Assembly (NCBI GenBank): GCA_964369265.1
Contig: CAYJEV010000046.1
Span: 1 to 13,902, forward strand
DNA: 13,902 nucleotides
Direction: 5' to 3'
DNA from: DAMCAP01 sp964369265
Lineage (GTDB): Bacteria > Bacillota > Clostridia > Oscillospirales > Ruminococcaceae
Shown: positions 7,437 to 13,825 of the stretch, in pieces
Layout of the letters: each line of letters starts with the position of its first letter
Position numbering within the stretch: the stretch's first letter is position 1
Notes under the pieces: generated by a model
Database searches by the model: none
Seen by the model: the letters and a program-made list of their open reading frames with translations, nothing else
What the model was told of the DNA's origin: nothing
Made by a program: the position numbers and the translations under genes

Positions 7437-8528
7437 CTAATTATTTGTGTTTAATGCTTTGTAATAAATTTCACGAGAAAGCTCGCAAGTCGCTAAACAT
7501 CTTGAAGATCCGCTCATGTATTTTGGGCGAATATCTCGGCAGTTTATTCCGCCAAAAACATCATTAAACTCTTTCATTGCAGTTTGCAAATGTTTTTTCA
7601 TCTCTGGACTTTGATGAGCCGTAACTCCTGTAAACTTCATTCCTATCATAGCTGCAACTGCTGCAACTGCTCCGCAAGTTTCTCCCATAGCAAGTCCGCC
7701 ACCAAAACACGATAATGCTTTTATAGTTTCTTTTGAAACCGCGATGTTCTGCTCGTCGCATAAAGCTTGTAAAACGGCCTCAGCACAGTTATAATCGCAG
7801 TTTAAATAATAATTATATAGCTCTTTTGGCTGTTCATGGGAGTTAAACACTATTTTCAGTATATCATATAAATTGTTGATAGTGTATGTAGGAGTTGCGT
7901 CTTCTGGAATTTCCAAATCATACCTATTAAAATACACAGAATCTAATTCATAATTTTCTGCACCTTTAATATCAGCAGAGATAGAATCTCCAACAACAAG
8001 AACCTTTGACTTATCACTAATTCCAGCACCTTTAAACACATAGTCAAAAAAATCTGTGCAAGGCTTTGCGCAACCAGCCTCTTCAGAAACAGCTATAAAA
8101 TTAAAATGACCACTAAGCCCAGATTTTTCAATTCTGCTCTTCGCTATTTTACTAACTCCATTAGTTATTATATGCATATTAACCCCTCTTAACTTTAAGA
8201 AGTCTAATATAAATCTTGCGTTGTCAATCTCAGTTGTATCAAAAGATAGAGCTTCTTCATAATCATCCCTAACTTTCTCAGCACTAACATCTATACCATA
8301 TAGCTCAAAAAGCTGTTCAAAGCGCTTAACCAAGACTTCATCTTTTGTTATGTTGCCTTTTTCAAGCTCTAGCCAAAGTTTTTCGTTTATGCTGCTATAC
8401 CTATCAAGCATATCATCTGTCTGCTCAATATTATTTTGCTTTAAACAAGCTGCAAAGGCTTTGCTTTGTGCTGCCTCAAAATCAAGAATTGTTCCGTCTA
8501 AATCAAAAAGTATGTCTGTGTATTTCAT
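7437..8528 (-). CDS. Fusion of YjjG-type HAD phosphatase and C_GCAxxG_C_C redox-type domain
   Basis: The 363-aa product has two parts. Residues 1-228 are a HAD hydrolase of the YjjG pyrimidine-nucleotidase type: FDLDGT with nucleophile D9 and acid D11, NEKLWLELEKGNIT, ITNG (T122), EEAGCAKP (K155) and VVGDSISADIKGA (D181, D186). Residues about 235-363 match the C_GCAxxG_C_C family: NCAEAV (C248), FGGGLAMGETCGAVAAVA (C285), GGINCRDI (C330) and CLATCELSREIY (C344, C348). The family's cysteines suggest metal or redox chemistry, but its function is not established. AAGGAG at 8535-8540 supports the ATG at 8528 over an upstream in-frame ATG at 8549, which lies inside the DUF1294 coding region. There is no stop or frameshift between the domains. 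It starts 10 bases after the DUF1294 gene ends. Confidence 0.9.
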   Translation of the reverse strand: MKYTDILFDLDGTILDFEAAQSKAFAACLKQNNIEQTDDMLDRYSSINEKLWLELEKGNITKDEVLVKRFEQLFELYGIDVSAEKVRDDYEEALSFDTTEIDNARFILDFLKLRGVNMHIITNGVSKIAKSRIEKSGLSGHFNFIAVSEEAGCAKPCTDFFDYVFKGAGISDKSKVLVVGDSISADIKGAENYELDSVYFNRYDLEIPEDATPTYTINNLYDILKIVFNSHEQPKELYNYYLNCDYNCAEAVLQALCDEQNIAVSKETIKALSCFGGGLAMGETCGAVAAVAAMIGMKFTGVTAHQSPEMKKHLQTAMKEFNDVFGGINCRDIRPKYMSGSSRCLATCELSREIYYKALNTNN

Positions 8529-8538
8529 AATGCTCTCC

Positions 8539-8811
8539 TTATATTTCAAAATAAATTGTAAGCGCTATAATAGCAATGTTTAAAATTGCTCCAAATACTG
8601 CTGGTATAACAATTAGCGGGTGTTTTGTTTTGTGTCTAAACAGCTTTATTCCTAAAACTGCCCCAACGCCTCCCCCAAATAAAGATAAACTTACCAAATG
8701 CTTTTCTGGAACTCTCCTCTTATTTTTAATAGCAAGAAGCTTATCTGTACCAAAAACTAAAAATGTTATGGCAGACATTATTAGAAAAAATATTAAAATA
8801 AACTTAATCAA
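8539..8811 (-). CDS. DUF1294 family small membrane protein
   Basis: This is a 90-aa membrane protein of the DUF1294 family, function unknown. Hydrophobic segments are at about residues 3-21 and 67-87, with a middle hydrophobic GGG-VGAVLGIKLF stretch. Family hallmarks are FGTDKLLAIKNKRRVPEKHL, GGGVGAVLG and FRHKTKHPLIVIP. The start is TTG at 8811 with GGGAGG about 5 bases before it; the next Met (residue 12) would remove most of the first membrane segment. It is the first gene of the minus-strand run, and its stop codon lies against the ribosome binding site of the HAD fusion gene. No convincing promoter pair was found upstream, only TATAAT- or TATACT-like hexamers with weak -35 partners. Confidence 0.85.
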   Translation of the reverse strand: MIKFILIFFLIMSAITFLVFGTDKLLAIKNKRRVPEKHLVSLSLFGGGVGAVLGIKLFRHKTKHPLIVIPAVFGAILNIAIIALTIYFEI

Positions 8812-8936
8812 TGTTTCCTCCCAAAGAATATTATAGTATTAAAGGATAGTATAACATGGAATACAAAATATTTCTACTATAATATTGTAATTATACCTTA
8901 TTTCGTTCTATTCACGATTTATTTTCAAAACAACTA

Positions 8937-8964
8937 TTGACTTATACCAAAAATTTTATATAAT
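8937..8964 (+). promoter_or_regulatory. Probable sigma-A promoter of the sortase gene
   Basis: TTGACT (8937-8942) and a perfect TATAAT (8959-8964) are 16 bases apart, about 68 bases before the sortase ATG. It is the best promoter match in the 220-base gap between the divergent DUF1294 and sortase genes. Confidence 0.7.
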
Positions 8965-9031
8965 AAAGTATGACTATTGTTATTGTAATTTCATATGCTA
9001 TAGTTAAATCTATTTTAAAAGAGGAATCATT

Positions 9032-9922
9032 ATGAACTTCAAAATTAAATTATTAACTGCAGCCCTTGCTGCTCTTATGCTATTTTCAGCTTGTGGTAGA
9101 GATGACGCTGAAAGCAGCTCGCCTTCAGGTCCAGCACCTGCAACATCTAGTGCTACTTCAGATCCAGCATCTTCTGGTACAACTCCATCAACTTCCGATG
9201 CTTCAACTCCAGAAGGCACAACTTCTGAGGCAAGCTCCGCTGCTCCTGTTGTTGATCACTACGCAGGGCTAACAACTGCTCAAGAAAAGCTAGAAAAAGC
9301 TAAAACACTAAACGCTGATACTAAGGCTTGGATTACAATCCCTGGCACAACTGTTGATGCTCCTGTTCTTCAAGCAAGCAACAACGAATACTACCTAAAG
9401 CTTGATGAGTATAAGAACTACAGCATTTTCGGCGCTTACTACTTTGACTACGAAAACAATCTTTCAAGCAGAGCTAACCTAAGCAAGAATACAATCATCT
9501 ATGGTCACTCCGACTTAAAGGATAATGCTGCAGGTCCTCGTTTCTCTCAACTATTTAAATATCTTGATGAGAGCTTCTTGGAAGAAAATTCCGATATCCA
9601 CGTTTCTATTGACGGCGACGATATGGTGTTCCAAATTTTCTCTGTTTTCTACACTCATGTAAACTTTAACTACATTCAAACTAACCCAGTTGACTCCGAT
9701 TACCAAGCTATTCTAGAGGGTGCAAACCAAAGAAACGAATACATCACTGATGTTTCTGTAACAACTGGCGATAAGATTCTAACTCTTTCAACATGCTCTG
9801 CTCTATATCACCCAAATGACACAACTAACTATCGTCTAGTTGTTATGGGCAAGCTTCTACCAGCTGGAACAACTGATGCAACAACTTCTGCTTCTGCTAA
9901 CCCAAACCCACTAAAATCATAA
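9032..9922 (+). CDS. Class B sortase with lipoprotein signal peptide
   Basis: Sortases are extracellular cysteine transpeptidases that join sorting-signal proteins to the cell wall or to each other. The 296-aa protein has an N-terminal signal with a lipobox (MLFSAC, lipidated Cys 21), then a Ser/Thr/Pro-rich linker (about 25-73) and a sortase domain (about 76-276). Catalytic residues are all visible: H159 in YGHS, C255 in TLSTC and R268 in YRLVVMGKL; TLSTC and the order of motifs fit class B. A short Thr/Ser/Asn-rich tail follows the domain. Most sortases are held by a transmembrane helix, so lipid anchoring is unusual. AGAGGAA precedes the ATG by 5 bases. No LPxTG- or NPQTN-like substrate is encoded in the window, so its target is unknown. 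Confidence 0.9.
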   Translation: MNFKIKLLTAALAALMLFSACGRDDAESSSPSGPAPATSSATSDPASSGTTPSTSDASTPEGTTSEASSAAPVVDHYAGLTTAQEKLEKAKTLNADTKAWITIPGTTVDAPVLQASNNEYYLKLDEYKNYSIFGAYYFDYENNLSSRANLSKNTIIYGHSDLKDNAAGPRFSQLFKYLDESFLEENSDIHVSIDGDDMVFQIFSVFYTHVNFNYIQTNPVDSDYQAILEGANQRNEYITDVSVTTGDKILTLSTCSALYHPNDTTNYRLVVMGKLLPAGTTDATTSASANPNPLKS

Positions 9923-9936
9923 TTAACTAAAAAATG

Positions 9937-9957
9937 CCTCCACCTAAACGGTGGAGG
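9937..9957 (+). terminator. Intrinsic terminator after the sortase gene
   Basis: An 8-bp GC-rich stem (CCTCCACC / GGTGGAGG) with a 5-nt loop TAAAC is followed by TTATTTGTATTT. The T-rich tail is interrupted, so some read-through into the phosphoesterase gene is possible. Confidence 0.75.
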
Positions 9958-9992
9958 TTATTTGTATTTAAATGGGAGGAATGATTATATTT

Positions 9993-10805
9993 ATGAAAAT
10001 GTTTTCTAAGCGAAATTTAGCTATATTATCTATCGCTTCAGTTATAGTTATGATATGGTTAATTTGGGGAAATACAAATATAGAAACAACCAAATACATA
10101 ATAGAAAGCAAAAAAATTCCTTCTTCGTTTAATGGCTTCAAAATTGCTCAAGTTTCTGACTTTCATAATAAAGAATGGGATAATAAGCTAATTGATATTT
10201 TAAAATCAGAAAGTCCTGACATAATAGTCATAACAGGCGACTTTATTGATTCATATCGTACTAACATTGATATATCAGCAAAATTAATTGATGATGCTAT
10301 AAAAATTGCCCCTATTTACTATGTAACAGGCAATCATGAGTCAAGAATAAGCGAGTACCCTATGTTTAAACAAATGCTCATAAGCAAATGTGTGATAATG
10401 CTAGAGGATGAAAGAGCCGATATAGAGCTTAATGATGAAACTATCAGTATACTAGGCATTAACGACCCAAGCTTTGGAGTAAGCATTGATAGTACAATAA
10501 AAAGCATCAATTATTCAGAGCAAAACTTCAATATACTCCTTTCCCATAGACCAGAAGCCTTTGAAAAATATGTTTCAAATAGTATCGATTTAACCCTAAC
10601 TGGACACGCGCATGGAGGCCAGATAGTTCTCCCCTTTGTTGGCGCTTTAGTAGCACCAGATCAAGGTTTTTTCCCTTCCTACACAGACGGAATACATATT
10701 GAGAAAAACTCCACTATGATAATAAGCAGAGGGCTTGGCAACAGCATTATACCAATTCGATTTAACAACATGTCAGAACTTGTTATTGTTGAATTAAAGG
10801 GCTGA
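9993..10805 (+). CDS. Membrane-anchored calcineurin-like metallophosphoesterase (YkuE/YaeI type)
   Basis: This is a dinuclear-metal phosphoesterase of 270 aa with one N-terminal membrane helix (about residues 8-26) and the catalytic domain probably outside the cytoplasmic membrane. Metal-binding motifs appear in order: VSDFH (D56, H58), TGDF (D83), TGNHES (N114, H115), LSHRPE (H185) and GHAHGGQ (H205, H207). This set matches the YkuE/YaeI group; the substrate is not known from sequence. The start is uncertain: GGGAGG at 9974-9979 lies inside the frame opened by ATG 9972, is too close to ATG 9981, and is about 13 bases before ATG 9993, which I chose because it gives a normal Lys-rich signal-anchor. 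The 3' end overlaps the convergent cdd gene by 12 bases. Confidence 0.88.
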   Translation: MKMFSKRNLAILSIASVIVMIWLIWGNTNIETTKYIIESKKIPSSFNGFKIAQVSDFHNKEWDNKLIDILKSESPDIIVITGDFIDSYRTNIDISAKLIDDAIKIAPIYYVTGNHESRISEYPMFKQMLISKCVIMLEDERADIELNDETISILGINDPSFGVSIDSTIKSINYSEQNFNILLSHRPEAFEKYVSNSIDLTLTGHAHGGQIVLPFVGALVAPDQGFFPSYTDGIHIEKNSTMIISRGLGNSIIPIRFNNMSELVIVELKG

Positions 10806-11207
10806 TTTATCAAAGGATAGGGGCATAATTTCAGATAGGGTATATACTTTATAATCATCTTCGCTTTTGGCTAGTATAATTTCAAAGTCACCACTACAAA
10901 ACTCAACCATCACCTGACGACATACTCCACAAGGTGAAATGTATGAGCTTAGTGGTGGCTTATTTTCTTTTTTATCAGCGATTACTGCAATTGCAGTAAA
11001 TTCTCTTTCGCCCTCGCTTATCGCTTTAAAAAAAGCCGTTCTTTCTGCGCAGTTTGTCGGAGAATATGAAGCTGATTCAATATTGCAGCCTGTGTATACT
11101 TTATTTTGCTTTGTTAATAGAGCAGCGCCAACAGAAAAGCCTGAATATGGGCAGTAGGCTTGCTCTCTTGCTGATATTGCCTGCTTAATTAAATTTGAGT
11201 AATTCAT
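10794..11207 (-). CDS. cdd: Cytidine deaminase
   Basis: This zinc enzyme deaminates cytidine and deoxycytidine to uridine and deoxyuridine in pyrimidine salvage. The 137-aa length is that of the small tetrameric type. Visible motifs are YCPYSGFSVGAAL, GCNIESASYSPTNCAERTA with zinc ligand C53 and catalytic E55, and SPCGVCRQV with zinc ligands C93 and C96. GGAGG at 11218-11222 lies 10 bases before the ATG. Its last 12 bases overlap the end of the convergent phosphoesterase gene, and no terminator lies between them. The promoter is probably at 11346-11374, giving a leader of roughly 130 nt that includes a fragment of a repeat element. Confidence 0.96.
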   Translation of the reverse strand: MNYSNLIKQAISAREQAYCPYSGFSVGAALLTKQNKVYTGCNIESASYSPTNCAERTAFFKAISEGEREFTAIAVIADKKENKPPLSSYISPCGVCRQVMVEFCSGDFEIILAKSEDDYKVYTLSEIMPLSFDKSAL

Positions 11208-11274
11208 TTTCTTTATACCTCCATGAAGTTCATTTGTTAAGATAAATGTCTAGAGTTGCTATTAGTATAGTCAC

Positions 11275-11307
11275 TTAAAATATTGCAAAACGACACCAGC
11301 ACTCTTC
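11275..11307 (-). repeat. Fragment of the MITE-like element, in the cdd leader
   Basis: The minus strand of this segment matches the plus strand of 13696-13728 at 30 of 33 positions (GAAGAGTG-TGGTGTCG-TTTGC-ATATTTTAA, three substitutions). Only the heptad and inner-hairpin part of the left end is present; the opposite end of the element was not found nearby. Degenerate heptads continue for a short way on its outer side. Confidence 0.7.
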
Positions 11308-11345
11308 AACATTCATATTTAACTATTTGCTTTGCTAATAATATA

Positions 11346-11374
11346 AGTTTAAGGCATAATAATTTTGTTGTCAA
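11346..11374 (-). promoter_or_regulatory. Probable sigma-A promoter of cdd
   Basis: On the minus strand a perfect TTGACA (11374-11369) and TAAACT (11351-11346) are separated by 17 bases. It lies upstream of the repeat fragment at 11275-11307 and about 139 bases before the cdd ATG. Confidence 0.65.
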
Positions 11375-11491
11375 CACTATACTTTTCGCTATTTAAATTG
11401 TCATAAGTATATAAGAGCGCAAGCTCTTAGCTATTCGTGTATAACATTTTCGCCAAAAAAACACTTTTTTAGTTTTTGATCCGTTTTTTTA

Positions 11492-11520
11492 TTTACTTTT
11501 AAAATAAAATATGATAGAAT
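11492..11520 (+). promoter_or_regulatory. Possible promoter of the chemoreceptor gene
   Basis: TTTACT (11492-11497) and TAGAAT (11515-11520) are 17 bases apart, about 50 bases before the ribosome binding site. The surroundings are very AT-rich, so chance matches are easy. No flagellar sigma-28 type GCCGATAA element was seen. Confidence 0.45.
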
Positions 11521-11576
11521 TAAAAATGCGATTACGTCATATTTTATTAATTATTTTCAATTATGGAGGTTACTAA

Positions 11577-13370
11577 ATGTCAAATTTAAAAATCAAAACT
11601 AAAGTTTACATTGTAATTATTACAACTATCTTAACAGTTCTAGCTCTATGCACTTTATCGCTATTAAATTCTGATGCGCTACTTGATCGCTTTGATGAGT
11701 ATCAAACTGGTAATGTTGAACTGCTTCAAGAGATAACTGAAGCAAGAATTATTCATGACGAAATGGCAAGCGAATTGCTAAATGCTATCACAAGCGAAAG
11801 CCATGCAACTGTCGTTGCAGCTGTTGAGCATGATGCAGAACATATGGTTGAATATATTGCTATTCTTGATCATTTGCTATCAATGGCAGAAAATGAAAAC
11901 TCTGTTTCCAACATAAATACACTAAAGAGCAATACTTCTCCTATTGAAAGTAGCGCCGAGGCTATTGAAGATATAGCTATGACTGGAGATTTTGATGCAG
12001 CTCTAGACTATTATAACTCAAATTATCTTCCGCTTATTGACGCTGACCTAGTTTTATTAGAAAGTATGATAGGTAATCTAACAGCTGAAAGCGACACAGT
12101 TTATGCTAGCCTTCAAACATACAGCACAAACTCTATGATTTTCTTAACAGTGGTTGGTCTTGTAAGCTTAGTTATTATTTTAATTGTATGTATCTTCCTT
12201 ATGAAGTCTATATTAAACCCTATTAGAATTGTTAATAAAGCAAGCCAAGCACTTGCTGCTGGTGATTTTGAAAACGCTGTAATTGACTATAACTCAAGTG
12301 ATGAGATTGGAGCTCTTGTTAAGGATATTCAGTCAACTATAAATGTGATGAAGGATATCACTGCCGATCTAAGCAGAAAGCTTAATAACCTTTCAAACGG
12401 CAATTTTGCAATAGATAACAACACTGACGATCTATATGTTGGTGATTTTAAAGCTATTTCCACTGCAATGCATAGCTCTGTTGAGAAAATGAACGCAACT
12501 CTTCTTCAAGTTAGCAGCGTTGCAATGCAAGTTTCTTTAGGCTCAGAGCAAGTTGCTTCAGATGCACAAAACTATGCTTATGGCGCAAGCGAGCAAGCTG
12601 TATCTGTTAACACATTAACTTCCAGCATGACTGAAATGACTAGTCAAGTAATCCAAAACTCAGAAAGTGCTTCTAAGGCTTCTGGCGCAGCAAATGCTGC
12701 GATTGGTGCAATTAACTCTTGCAACCAAAACATGGGCGATATGATGCTTTCTATGAAGGAAATTGAGAGCAAGTCTGCTGAAATCAATAAAATCATTAAA
12801 GTTATTGAAGATATTGCATTCCAAACAAATATCCTTGCACTTAATGCAGCAGTTGAAGCAGCAAGAGCTGGCTCTGCTGGTAAGGGGTTTGCTGTTGTTG
12901 CTGATGAGGTTAGAAACCTTGCTGGTAAGTCCTCAGAGGCTGCTAGAAATACAACTTCTCTAATTGAAAGCTCCATTGAAGCAGTTAGCAAGGGCGTTTC
13001 TCTAGCTAATGTAACAGCTAATAATCTGTCTGATGTTGTTGTTAGCACCAACGAGGCAGTTGAGCTAATAAATGAAATTGCTGATGCAACTGCTAGCCAA
13101 CGTGGTTCTATTGATGCAATTAACGAAGGCTTAGAGAAGATCTCTTCTATTGTTAACTCAAACTCTGCTATTTCTGAGCAAAGTGCTGCTGCAAGTGAAG
13201 AGCTTTCCAGCCAAGCTGAAACTCTTAAAATCCTTGTTAATGCGTTTAGCTTAAACGGCGCAAGAACAAATACGATTGGTGCTGGAAATGCGACTCCAAT
13301 GATGTCTGCTCTTCCACAAAATCAACAAAATGCTATCCCACAAAGCTTTGACAATTTTGATAAATACTAA
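11577..13370 (+). CDS. Methyl-accepting chemotaxis protein
   Basis: This is a transmembrane chemoreceptor of 597 aa that signals through CheW/CheA to the flagellar motor. It has a first membrane helix at about 8-30, an extracytoplasmic helical sensor at about 31-186 of four-helix-bundle appearance, a second membrane helix at about 187-209, a HAMP domain at about 210-262 followed by a second HAMP-like stretch to about 305, and a long coiled-coil signalling domain. The conserved hairpin tip is very clear (EDIAFQTNILALNAAVEAAR, residues 411-430, continuing to KGFAVVADEVRNLA). The ligand cannot be predicted. GGAGG lies 7 bases before the ATG. No che or flagellar gene is beside it, so it is an orphan receptor in this window; a terminator follows directly. 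Confidence 0.95.
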   Translation: MSNLKIKTKVYIVIITTILTVLALCTLSLLNSDALLDRFDEYQTGNVELLQEITEARIIHDEMASELLNAITSESHATVVAAVEHDAEHMVEYIAILDHLLSMAENENSVSNINTLKSNTSPIESSAEAIEDIAMTGDFDAALDYYNSNYLPLIDADLVLLESMIGNLTAESDTVYASLQTYSTNSMIFLTVVGLVSLVIILIVCIFLMKSILNPIRIVNKASQALAAGDFENAVIDYNSSDEIGALVKDIQSTINVMKDITADLSRKLNNLSNGNFAIDNNTDDLYVGDFKAISTAMHSSVEKMNATLLQVSSVAMQVSLGSEQVASDAQNYAYGASEQAVSVNTLTSSMTEMTSQVIQNSESASKASGAANAAIGAINSCNQNMGDMMLSMKEIESKSAEINKIIKVIEDIAFQTNILALNAAVEAARAGSAGKGFAVVADEVRNLAGKSSEAARNTTSLIESSIEAVSKGVSLANVTANNLSDVVVSTNEAVELINEIADATASQRGSIDAINEGLEKISSIVNSNSAISEQSAAASEELSSQAETLKILVNAFSLNGARTNTIGAGNATPMMSALPQNQQNAIPQSFDNFDKY

Positions 13371-13378
13371 ATAAATTT

Positions 13379-13409
13379 AGGGCGATGAGTTTAATCCACT
13401 CATCGCCCT
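13379..13409. terminator. Terminator after the chemoreceptor gene, possibly bidirectional
   Basis: A 12-bp stem (arms 13379-13390 and 13398-13409, AGGGCGATGAGT and its complement) has a 7-nt loop and starts 8 bases after the stop codon. TTTGCATATTG follows on the plus strand, and TAAATTTATTT on the minus strand. Confidence 0.8.
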
Positions 13410-13425
13410 TTGCATATTGTAATGA

Positions 13426-13452
13426 TTAAAGCATATTGCATATATATTTCAT
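13426..13452 (-). CDS. Possible 8-residue peptide frame with strong ribosome binding site
   Basis: On the minus strand AAAGGAGGT (near 13464-13472) lies about 11 bases before an ATG that opens MKYICNML and stops. The bidirectional terminator at 13379-13409 would end such a transcript. The ribosome binding site is as strong as any in the window, but the frame is tiny, the spacing is long and no convincing promoter was found, so this may be a chance match or the trace of a lost gene. Confidence 0.15.
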   Translation of the reverse strand: MKYICNML

Positions 13453-13529
13453 TGATGGTAATACCTCCTTTTGTCATTTAAAAGAGCTTTCATATATATA
13501 ACGTTTGAAAATATGTAAGTGTTTGAACA

Positions 13530-13550
13530 AATATAAATAATCTCCGTTTC
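13530..13550 (+). repeat. 21-nt direct repeat, copy 1
   Basis: The 21 bases (AATATAAATA then ATCTCCGTTTC) are identical to 13647-13667. The AATATAAATA part also pairs perfectly with TATTTATATT at 13559-13568, giving a possible 10-bp stem. Confidence 0.9.
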
Positions 13551-13589
13551 ACTACGACTATTTATATTCCTCGCAGGGGCTATTTTGAA

Positions 13590-13619
13590 GGTCGTGGGCA
13601 ACGGAATGTCCACATGACC
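13590..13619. repeat. GC-richer hairpin inside the direct-repeat element
   Basis: GGTC (13590-13593) pairs with GACC (13616-13619), and GTGG (13594-13597) with CCAC (13610-13613), with a 2-base bulge. The 12-nt loop contains AACGGA (13600-13605), the complement of TCCGTT in both flanking 21-nt repeats. Confidence 0.6.
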
Positions 13620-13620
13620 A

Positions 13621-13655
13621 ATTTATATTAGATTTTTTCTAAATCTAATATAAAT
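13621..13655. repeat. 15-bp perfect inverted repeat
   Basis: ATTTATATTAGATTT (13621-13635) and its exact complement (13641-13655) enclose a 5-nt loop TTTCT. The right arm overlaps the start of 21-nt repeat copy 2. There is no U-run after it, and it is all A/T apart from one pair, so it is not a normal terminator. Confidence 0.85.
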
Positions 13656-13667
13656 AATCTCCGTTTC
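13647..13667 (+). repeat. 21-nt direct repeat, copy 2
   Basis: This is identical to 13530-13550, offset by 117 bases. Its first nine bases form part of the 15-bp inverted repeat arm at 13641-13655, and it ends six bases before the MITE-like element. Confidence 0.9.
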
Positions 13668-13672
13668 TTTAA

Positions 13673-13825
13673 GTGAAGAGGTAAAAGTGAAGAGTGAAGA
13701 GTGATGGTGTCGCTTTGCGATATTTTAAATAACTTGCAGTCGGCTTGAAGTCTTGGTATAGCATGCAATTTGATCCATCACGAAGTGATACATTAACTTT
13801 TCATTCTTCATTTCTCACTTTTCAC
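13673..13825. mobile_element. MITE-like element with inverted arrays of a 7-nt repeat
   Basis: The left end (13673-13707) is five heptads: GTGAAGA, GGTAAAA, GTGAAGA, GTGAAGA, GTGATGG. The right end (13798-13825) is four heptads in inverse orientation: TTTTCAT, TCTTCAT, TTCTCAC, TTTTCAC. GTGATGG (13701-13707) pairs exactly with CCATCAC (13775-13781). Inner hairpins are TCGC-TTT-GCGA (13710-13720) and ATCAC-GAA-GTGAT (13777-13789). There is no reading frame of note inside the roughly 150 bases, and no clear target duplication. Part of it recurs at 11275-11307, which supports a dispersed repeat. Confidence 0.65.

Larger units (their letters stand above)
11208..11576. other. Intergenic region between divergent cdd and the chemoreceptor gene
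   Basis: This 369-base gap has no gene that I can support. From left to right it holds the cdd ribosome binding site (11218-11222), the repeat fragment (11275-11307), the cdd promoter (11346-11374), a small hairpin with a 7-bp stem and GCAA tetraloop (TAAGAGC / GCTCTTA, 11412-11429) without a clear U-run on either strand, an A/T-run palindrome near 11454-11470, and the probable chemoreceptor promoter (11492-11520). Confidence 0.6.

Noticed and set aside
9010..9219. Minus-strand frame over the sortase N-terminus
   Set aside because: It is the mirror of the low-complexity Ser/Thr/Pro linker, has no family resemblance, and lies over the sortase's own ribosome binding site.
11412..11429. Hairpin with GCAA tetraloop as a terminator
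   Set aside because: No U-run follows on either strand and no gene ends near it; it is noted only in the intergenic description.
12644..13051. A 135-codon minus-strand frame inside the chemoreceptor gene
   Set aside because: It is antisense to the most conserved signalling region of a clear chemoreceptor gene and its composition follows from that gene; there is no ribosome binding site of its own.
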